DNA of 64,000 bases from Strongylocentrotus droebachiensis. Lineage: Eukaryota > Echinodermata > Echinoidea > Camarodonta > Strongylocentrotidae. The first letter of the stretch is position 1, and every line of letters begins with the position of its first letter. Shown piece after piece: positions 56,816-64,000 of the stretch. The translations under genes and the position numbers were made by a program. Below the pieces are notes generated by a model, which saw nothing but the letters and a program-made list of their open reading frames with translations, was not told where the DNA came from and did no database searches. The stretch is taken from contig JAVYIG010005400.1 in the NCBI GenBank assembly GCA_035222895.1, positions 62,001 through 126,000 on the forward strand, in the 5' to 3' direction.

Positions 56816-57841
56816 GGGGGGGGGGGAACAGCGAGCTGCCCGAATATGAATTGTTGATATCTTTTCTCGTTTATCTTGGTGATAAATAACACTTTCACAA
56901 AATACATATTATGCTCAAATTTTTGCTCGCTCGTTTCGCTCACTAGCCGAATTGTGAACTAGAAAATTACTTTCTTTTTCGGGCAAGAGGCTTCAGCCCC
57001 CCCCCCCCCCCACGCGATGAAAAAATGTATGACTTAAAAACGGGGAATGATGATATCGGGACAAGAGACGTGACGTGAGCCTGCCCCCCCCCCCCCCTTT
57101 CCAAAATTGTGCCTGCTTGTAGGTAACGGTATCCTGCTTCTAATATGACCTTGTCAGTATTGGTATGTTGAGTTGAAAAAACACGGTCTGCGCATATTTC
57201 AAATTCCCCCCCCCCCCCCCCCCCCCCCCCCCCATTGGAAAATTCTGAATCCGCGCCTGGGCGTACTGATGGGGGAGGGGGGGGGGGGGGGGGTCAGTAG
57301 ATAATAGGCTTATGGTCAGGTCTAATCCCGCTAAATAATTGGTAAGTCCTAATAAAAATTACTTTCTACAAAAACATTATTGTTGTATAAACAATTACTA
57401 TCACGGGAGAGGTTTACGGTACACCATGTGTAAAGTCCTCGAGGGACTGAGGAAAGTAGATAGAAAAAATAGAAGTGAGATGGAAAGGCGAGAAAGTGGA
57501 GGTTGGAAGGAAGAGTATCTTTCGGAAGTGAGTATAGTCCTGAAAAGGACTGTAAACCAGAAAGTTGTAGGTAGAATGAGAGGTTTGAGTAGAAGAGAGT
57601 TGAGTAGGCGAGTAGAGTTGCAGAGCAGGAGCAGGAGAGTAGACTCGACGTTTCGGACAGGTTGACTATCCGTCTTCTCTCCTGAAGGATTACAATGTGT
57701 GTTATGTTTTACTCTTCTTTTTTTTTTACGTCACCACATGAGCGGGGGTTGGCTCTATATAATTATCAAAGAAAACAGATAAAGTATAACTACTTTAAAA
57801 AGAGACAACTATTGAGGGCTATATGTCGCCCCCTACAGGAC

Positions 57842-57994
57842 CAGGCACATAGCCACAATGGGGGGGGGGGGGGGGGGCACGTGCCCCCCCAAAATTTCCA
57901 AGATCGGTTGAACTTTTTAGACCCCTTTTTTGACCTCGATCGTTTTCATGTATGTGCCCCCCCCCAAACATCAAACTCTGGCTACGCGTGCCTG
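57842..57994. mobile_element. hAT-like MITE, intact 153-bp copy
   Basis: Ends CAGGCACATAGCCA / TGGCTACGCGTGCCTG; flanks TACAGGAC (57,834-57,841) and TACAGGAT (57,995-58,002), 7 of 8 matching. It is the uninterrupted form of the outer MITE at 7,461-8,053, inverted. The G run and C run are part of the element. Confidence 0.78.
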
Positions 57995-59956
57995 TACAGG
58001 ATGCCATAGCTGTGGGGATAGCCTCCATCCAATATTTCCCTTTGTTATTATTATGAATAGTGACCCTCGTTTATTTTTTTATGATTAGCGACCCTCATTT
58101 CGTATTATGAATAGCGACCCTCTCGTCGCATTATGAATAGCGACCCTCATTTCGTATTATGAATAGCGACCCTCTCGTCGTATTATAAATAGCAACCCTC
58201 ATTTTGTATTATGAATAGCGACCCTCTCGTATTATGAATAGCGACCCTCATTTTGAATTTTGAATTATGAATAGCGACCCTCTCGTATTATGAATAGCAA
58301 CCATCATTCGTATTATGAATAGCGACCCTCTCGTCGTATTATGAATAGCGATCCTCATTTCATATTATGAATAGCGACCCTCTACTCCTATAATGAATAG
58401 CGATCCTCTTCTCCTATAATGAATAGCGACCCTCTTCTCCTATTATGAATAGCGACCCTTTTCTCCTATTATAAATAGCGACCCTCTACTCCTATTATGA
58501 ATAGCGACCCTCTTCTACTATTACGAGTAGCGATCCTCTACTCCTATTATGAATAGCGACCCTCTTCTACTAATATTTACCCTCATGAATAATGACCGTA
58601 ATGAATAGCGACCCTTATTTTGCATTATGAATAGCGACCCTTGTTTCGTATTATGAATATCGACCCTCATTTCGTTTTATGAATAGCGACCATCTACTCC
58701 TATTGTGTATAGCGAACTCATCTTCTATTATGAATAGCGACCCTCTACTCCTATTATGAATAGCGACCCTCATTTCGTATTATGAATAGCGACCCTCGTT
58801 TCGTATTATGAATAGCTACCCTCGTTTCGTATTATGAATAGCGGCCCTCATTTTGTATTATGAATAGCGACAATCTACTATAATGAATAGCGACCCCTTC
58901 TATTATGAATAGCGACCATCTACTCCTATTGTGTATAGCGAACTCATCTTCTATTATGAATAGCGACCCTCTACTCCTATTATGAATAGCGACCCTCATT
59001 TCGTATTATGAATAGCGACCCTCGTTTCGTATTATGAATAGCTACCCTCGTTTCGTATTATGAATAGCGGCCCTCATTTTGTATTATGAATAGCGACAAT
59101 CTACTATAATGAATAGCGACCCCTTCTATTATGAATAGCGACCCTCATCTTCTATTATGAATAGCGACCCTCTACTCCTATTATGAAAAGCGACCCTCAT
59201 TTCATATTATGAATAGCGACCCTCTACTCCTATTATGAACAGCGACCCTCGTTTCGTATGATTAGCGACCCTCATTTCTTATTATGAATAGAGACCCTCT
59301 TCGTCGATTATGAATAATGACCCTTATGAATAGCGACCCTCATTTTGCATTATGAATAGCGACCCTCATTTCGTATTATGAATAGCGACCCTCTCGTCGT
59401 ATTATGTATAGCGACCCCCTACTCCTATTATGAATAGCGGCCCTCATTTCGTATTATGAATAGCGACAATCTACTATAATGAATAGCGACCCCTTCTATT
59501 ATGAATAGCGACCCTCATCTTCTATTATGAATAGCGACCCTCTACTCCTATTATGAAAAGCGACCCTCATTTCATATTATGAATAGCGACCCTCTACTCC
59601 TATTATGAACAGCGACCCTCGTTTCGTATAATGATTAGCGACCCTCATTTCTTATTATGAATAGAGACCCTCTTCGTCGATTATGAATAATGACCCTTAT
59701 GAATAGCGACCCTCATTTTGCATTATGAATAGCGACCCTCATTTCGTATTATGAATAGCGACCCTCTCGTCGTATTATGTATAGCGACCCCCTACTCCTA
59801 TTATGAATAGCGGCCCTCATTTCGTATTATGAATAGCGACAATCTACTATAATGAATAGCGACCCCTTCTCCTATTATGAATAGCGACCCTCATCTTCTA
59901 TTATGAATAGCGACCCTTTACTCCTATTATGAAAAGCGACCCTCATTTCATATTAT

Positions 59957-60870
59957 GAATTATATACCTCATTTTAAGATTCTTTACTAATCCTGTCTTC
60001 TGATTGGTTGAAAATGCAGTCATGTTCTTAACCATGCCCGCTAATTGAAATCATAGTCATTTTTCCCGGCTCTACCGGTTTATATCCATTTTTCATAGCA
60101 CTTTTTCCATGGCTGTGAAACGTGACGTCATTTTGCTGCGATCCCCATTTTGGTTTACGTGTTACCGTATAAGTTTCTTTTGTGCGATGACCGATGCGCA
60201 ATACCGTTAACGGTGTTTGAGTGCAATATTCGATTTTGGTCGCTGCATTCAGGCGACGAATCTACCAATCCACGCAGCGCAGACGACCGATCGCCATTTT
60301 GTGTACTAGTCTCGATCGCAAAATACTGGGGTTTTTTGTTTCCAATTTTTTGTCAATAAAGAGGCAAAATGGAGGACACAGCTTTGCCAAGATTTCAACT
60401 TATGGATGACATTCAGCTGCAAGACTTCTGCTTCGATGCTTCGATTCTGCTGATAGCAAAAATACGAAGTATGCAGTAAAATACGGCATTAAAATATTTG
60501 AAGAGTTCTTGCGAAATGTCAACACGGACCTCGGAGACTGTTCGTGTAAACGTGTTTGGTATTCCCTGTTCTACTGGAGCACAGCTTGTTGGATTTCATA
60601 CTGTACACAAGTTATTGTTGGTGTTAATATTCATGACTTCAAAGAGATGGAAACCTAAATGGGTGAGTCAACATTTTCCCTTTTTTCGGTATATAAAATA
60701 TATATTGACTGCTTTTAATATTCGAGGCATAGTTGTTTCTATAGGGTCTCGGGAAACTCACAACCTGCTATGACCCCGCGGCGCAAGCGCCTTGGGGTCA
60801 TAGCAGGTTGTGAGTTTCCCTTGACCCTATAGAAACCACTATGCCTCTCAAAGCAGTCAATATATCCTTA
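59957..60870 (+). pseudogene. Crypton-like recombinase copy 2
   Basis: Starts 'tatatacctcattttaag' and shares 'tctgattggttgaaaatgcagtcatg' style text (here given in parts) with copy 1 upstream DNA. ATG at 60,369: MEDTALPRFQLMDDIQLQDF, then after a frameshift SADSKNTKYAVKYGIKIFEE, FLRNVNTDLGD, CKRVWYSLFYWSTACW. The LQDxIxSADSKNTKxxxKxxxxxF pattern is the N-terminal region of Crypton-derived proteins. The catalytic part is absent. It ends in a large palindrome and is inserted within the foldback's right arm. Confidence 0.6.
60701..60864. repeat. 164-bp near-perfect palindrome
   Basis: Arms of about 74 bp: TATATTGACTGCTTT, AGGCATAGT..GTTTCTATAGGGTC, GGGAAACTCACAACCTGCTA, TGACCCC, with the complementary arm ending AAAGCAGTCAATATA. 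The loop is about 16 bases (GCGGCGCAAGCGCCTT). It lies at the 3' end of Crypton-like copy 2. Confidence 0.9.
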
Positions 60871-61403
60871 TAGCCACCCTCATTTCGTATTATGAATAGC
60901 GACCCTCTACTCCTATTATGAATAGCGACCCTCATCTTCTATTATGAATAGCGACCCTCTTCATTGATTATGAATAATGACCCTTATGAATAGCGACCCT
61001 CATTTTGCATTATGAATAGCGACCCTCATTTTGCATTATGAATAGCGACCCTCATTTCGTATTATGAATAGCGACCCTCTCGTCGTATTATGAATAGCGA
61101 CCCTCTTTTTGTGTTATGAATACCGACCCTTGACTAATATTATGAATAGGGACCCTCATGAATAAGGACCGTAATTTTGTATTATGAATAGCGACCCTCT
61201 TCTAATATATTATGAATACCGACCCTCTTCTTTGATTATGAATAGCGGTCCTTATGAATAATGACCCTTATGAATAATGACCCTTTTCTCCAATTATGAA
61301 AAGCGGACCTTATGAATAGCGGTCCTTATGAATAGCGGACCTTATGAATAGCGAACCTCATGAATAGCGGTCCTTATGAATACCGACATTGACCCCATCC
61401 AGC

Positions 61404-62080
61404 ATATACAGCCCAGCGAGCACGGCAGCTTTCGCGTCGCCGGCCTGTACTCGGGGTGACAAGTGGTGATGAATTGACAATTTCTAACCCTCATTAAACC
61501 AAATGCGCAAATATATAACACAATTTCATCTAGTTATTTTAAGAGATAAACTTATGGACTACCTTCCTAGCCATGTAAAAATTTCGGAAACTTTCGGAAA
61601 ATGTCAATAATTAGAAGAGAACGTGATGATGAGAAACTCGCATTCACTCTAACTCACGATTTCCTTGGTCGATTTCGCTGGTTCAGATGGCTACGTCTTC
61701 AGTAGAGTTATCCGAGCACAGCGAAAGCATTTGATAACCAATAGAAGGTTGCATTGTGCCATACGTTGTCGATTCTGTATTTTATATGTTATAGCTTTAT
61801 ACATCTTCAATGAGTATGACGTCATTTTCTCGGTGACTCGCATGGCTTCAAAGCCTTTTTTTTACGACCAAGTGTTTGGAGAGCTTGGGGAAGCAGACGG
61901 CGTTGCGTAACACTTCGTAACGTTTGGATCGCCAGAGGGCATCTGTGGTCTGATAAGGGGGGCTGTTGATGGATTTGATGGCTGAAGAGGGTTACATTAC
62001 TTGTTGTTAAGCCAAGTTACCGTAATCTTGAATATGTTTCCCTTGGGAAATTCTTTTGAGACGGAATCTCCATTTAAAAC
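61404..62080. other. No gene recognised
   Basis: Non-satellite DNA after the foldback. The open frame at 61,665-61,910 (81 codons) has no motif and no splice context I can support. Confidence 0.4.
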
Positions 62081-62368
62081 ACCTCCCTGATCAAACTCAA
62101 AACATCTATGTATCACGCAGAGCCAATGAACTGAGTAGATTTTGGGGTTATTAGGTCAAAGGTCATGGGGCTCATGTATTCAAAAATAGCTTGTGAAAGC
62201 ATTCTCATTAGAACTGACGGATGGATTACTATCAAAGTCAGGACATGTATGTATCTTGCAGAGCTAAGGAACTGATCGTATTTTAGGGTCATGAGATCAA
62301 AGATCATGTATATGAAAAGAAGGTTGTAAGTCCCGACATTCTGAGAACCTGTTGATGGATTACAATTA
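62080..62368 (+). mobile_element. Helitron-like C, body fragment
   Basis: 'gcagagccaatgaactgagt', 'gattttggggtta', 'aggtcaaaggtcatggggct' and 'gtatcttgcagagctaagga' match the family-C body. It stops at an unrelated sequence starting 'taggcctgagtc'. Confidence 0.65.
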
Positions 62369-62397
62369 GGCCTGAGTCATGTCGGGATTTTCATAAA

Positions 62398-62433
62398 CCG
62401 GGTCCCGACGGCCTTGCACCGATCGGGACCCGG
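62398..62433. repeat. GC-rich hairpin
   Basis: CCGGGTCCCGA and TCGGGACCCGG pair over 11 bp around a 14-base loop, part of the element that also ends near 20,672. Confidence 0.8.
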
Positions 62434-62900
62434 TGTCCCGAAATCAGCTCGCAGGATTTGTCACTTGCCTCTATAAAAAGCGCATATCATCAGTATGTCC
62501 CTTAAAAGTGACCTTTTTTATCAGTATAAATAAATCAACACCTGCATACCTCGACACAGATTGGTATATTTTTCCATTTGACATTATTTTCATCCATGAT
62601 TGGCGATGTTTAGTGCCATTATCGTGCCTCTCAAAGTAAAAAAAACTCGAGCAAGAATATAAAGACAACATTCGAGCCGCCATTTTGATTCATGCAGGTT
62701 GAATAAATCGGGTCAAAAAATATGAATGTTAGAATAATAAAACGGCTTTCCAAAAAATTCTTCTTTACAACATACCGATCAAATAATTTGTTAAAGACAA
62801 ATAAATATTTATCTCTTAATTTAAACATCGCATGCTTTGGCTCCAGAAGGTTGTGAAATGCCGCCCCACTTAAGAATCCAGTGCTAATACTTTCCTTCTT
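62434..62900. other. No gene recognised
   Basis: AT-rich DNA, possibly the body of the element starting at 62,369. Confidence 0.35.
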
Positions 62901-63290
62901 TCAAGTCAGCCAAAAGAACTAATAGAGGAACTTGGTATCAGCGCAATGTCTTTCATGTTTGGTTGCTGCTGTAATGACTCAGTTGCATCATTACGATACA
63001 ACTTGTTCGTCAAGAAAATTGCCAATGCGACTGCCTCCTACGCCAGCCTCCACCAAATTCCACTCCCTCAGAACATACTACCAAGTCATGGCATAGATGG
63101 AGAGTGAATTATAAGACATGGACGTCACAGACTGGGGCTGGAAATTACAGGACAATGATGTTGAATAAGGAGACTGTACCTGCAGATGTTCCAGACTACC
63201 ATGTAACAGTGTGTGTGTGTGTGTGTGTGTGTGGACCTTGCCAACTTGATGTATGCCACAATCCATAGAATGAGTCACTTGATACTGAAG
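62900..63290 (+). pseudogene. Broken LPPT...WGW multicopy protein fragment
   Basis: One frame gives LGISAMSFMFGCCCNDSVAS, LRYNLFVKKIANATA; the next gives RLPPTPASTKFHSLRTYYQV then DVTDWGWKLQDND. The combination LxxLRxxxFxKKIA, LPPTxAAxxxHSxRxYxQV and WGW is known to me from multicopy proteins of cnidarians and other marine invertebrates, followed there by a Cys-rich region. Function unknown. Frames are broken. Confidence 0.4.
63210..63233. repeat. (GT)12 microsatellite
   Basis: Uninterrupted GT tract. Confidence 0.95.
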
Positions 63291-63404
63291 CAGAAGATGA
63301 TTTATTCTTACTCAAGTACATTCCTCATCAAGATGAAGGTACGTGAAGATCTGCATATGTGTATTCGCATTAAGATGACATGAACAACACGAGGTTCCCA
63401 GGTC

Positions 63405-63660
63405 GGTATTCCAGTTGAAACCAGTAGGCAACTGGTACCAGTTAAAACCAGTAGTCAACTGGTACCAGTTGAAACCAGTAGGTTCAACTGGTTTTTAATA
63501 TGGAAATTGAGACAACGCTAACTGGGACCAGTTGATTTACCAGTTGAATTACCAGTTGATTTACCAGTTGATTTATACCAGTTGATTTACTCCAGTTGGA
63601 TTCCAGTTGATTTACCAGTTGATTTACCAGTTGATTATCCAGTAATCAATCAACTGATAA
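63405..63660. repeat. CCAGTTGATTTA minisatellite with AACTGGTACCAGTT
   Basis: Left half has three 'ggtaccagttgaaaccagtagg' type units (22 bases, shown here as GGTACCAGTT + GAAACCAGTAGG) with the palindrome AACTGGTACCAGTT. Right half has about ten 12-bp 'accagttgattt' units. It ends with the inverse 'aatcaactgataatcaa'. Confidence 0.85.
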
Positions 63661-64000
63661 TCAATAATCATTATTAGCATCTGGCCACCAACCACGTATA
63701 CTAACTCTTGCAATTACCCCATCACAATGATCATTTGAAGTAGATTACAGATGTGTATCATGTGAGCTTACATTTATAGTTCGTGCATACATATACAAAT
63801 TTATACACTTTATTTCCTGGTTAGTAATTACATATATCAATATATCAAATTTTACGTCTGAAATTAGATGAAAAATATGATCAGACATATAGCTCTGTTT
63901 AGTCTCATTTGACAACGCCCCCTATCGTCAGAGTCAGCAGCCTAACATGTTAGCTTATGGACTTTTACCCACAAAAAAAAAAAAATCGTTACAAATTTTT
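63661..64000. other. No gene seen
   Basis: AT-rich DNA to the window edge, with a short A run at 63,975. Confidence 0.5.

Larger units (their letters stand above)
55227..61395. mobile_element. TU-like foldback transposon, 6.2 kb
   Basis: CATCCAGC flanks the element exactly (55,219-55,226 and 61,396-61,403), an 8-bp duplication. Left end GGGGTCCATTCGC then TATTCATAAGGACC; right end inverted GGGTCAATGTCGG then TATTCATAAGGACC. Both outer zones are about 16-bp monomers (GCTATTCATAAGGACC); inner zones are 25-26-bp monomers (GGTCGCTATTCATAATA plus a variable 8-9 bases). The arms are 0.76 kb and about 3.35 kb around a 2.06 kb core. This matches the layout known for sea-urchin TU and other foldback elements. 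No transposase seen. Confidence 0.85.
58045..61395 (-). repeat. Right arm minisatellite, with higher-order repeats
   Basis: Over 100 inverted monomers ('tattatgaatagcgaccctc' plus a variable part). Higher-order units: a 226-bp repeat (58,691 and 58,917) and a 370-376-bp repeat ('accctcatcttctattatga' at 59,141, 59,511 and 59,887). A Crypton-like copy interrupts the arm at 59,957-60,870. The outermost monomers (61,240-61,395) are the 16-bp type, mirroring the left arm. Confidence 0.88.

Noticed and set aside
57339-57665. 108-codon Arg-rich ORF
   Set aside because: Purine-rich composition without motif; no splice or repeat support for coding.
55227-61395. CRISPR-like array of short repeats with variable spacers
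   Set aside because: Repeats are 16-26 bp, contiguous, and mirrored in two arms with terminal duplication; the 'spacers' are a few recurring variants. The setting is a eukaryotic foldback element.

Overview
The window looks like nuclear DNA of a marine invertebrate, most likely an echinoderm (sea urchin or relative). It is intron-rich and AT-rich, with almost no intact ORFs. It is packed with Helitron-like elements, several LINE clades, MITEs, long G and C homopolymers and a foldback element with the architecture known from sea-urchin TU elements. The species is inferred, not shown.

Host genes. Two genes are recognisable, both on the + strand. At 2.75-2.84 kb and 5.40-5.60 kb lie two exons of molybdenum cofactor sulfurase (MOCOS). 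They carry the Cys-rich active-site loop and the following conserved block; the first exon has a frameshift. From 22,014 to at least 46,845 lie the first four coding exons of mitochondrial sulfide:quinone oxidoreductase (SQOR): the presequence, the FAD-binding Gly loop, and the segment with the first redox cysteine. All its splice junctions are phase 0. The 3' part of SQOR and the rest of MOCOS were not found.

Layout. 0-9.7 kb: MOCOS exons, a tandem array of three Harbinger-like MITEs, a small foldback element, and hAT-like MITEs full of G/C tracts, one containing a zinc-finger retrofragment. 9.75-21.38 kb: a nested stack of Helitron-like elements whose 5' and 3' ends fall into matching subfamilies, interrupted by a third Helitron-like family, LINE pieces and tRNA-Arg-like modules. 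22.0-34.6 kb: SQOR intron 1, with a LINE, then a decayed Ty3/Gypsy element split by a minus-strand L2/CR1-like LINE, itself split by a plus-strand LINE with a 10-bp target duplication; then a broken Helitron-like copy with two further insertions. 34.6-46.8 kb: SQOR exons 2-4; intron 3 holds a 1.6-1.9 kb inverted repeat around a 3.2 kb loop. 47-54 kb: LINE remnants and a Crypton-like recombinase copy split by an SGNH-endonuclease LINE. 54.7-55.1 kb: a foldback MITE with a 9-bp duplication and a paralogous empty site at 9.6 kb. 55.2-61.4 kb: a 6.2 kb TU-like foldback element made of inverted minisatellite arrays, containing a second Crypton-like copy. 61.4-64 kb: more remnants and two simple arrays.

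The two host genes share only a broad sulfur theme (Moco sulfuration, H2S oxidation). Nothing here shows joint regulation. The rest is a record of repeated, ordered transposon insertion.
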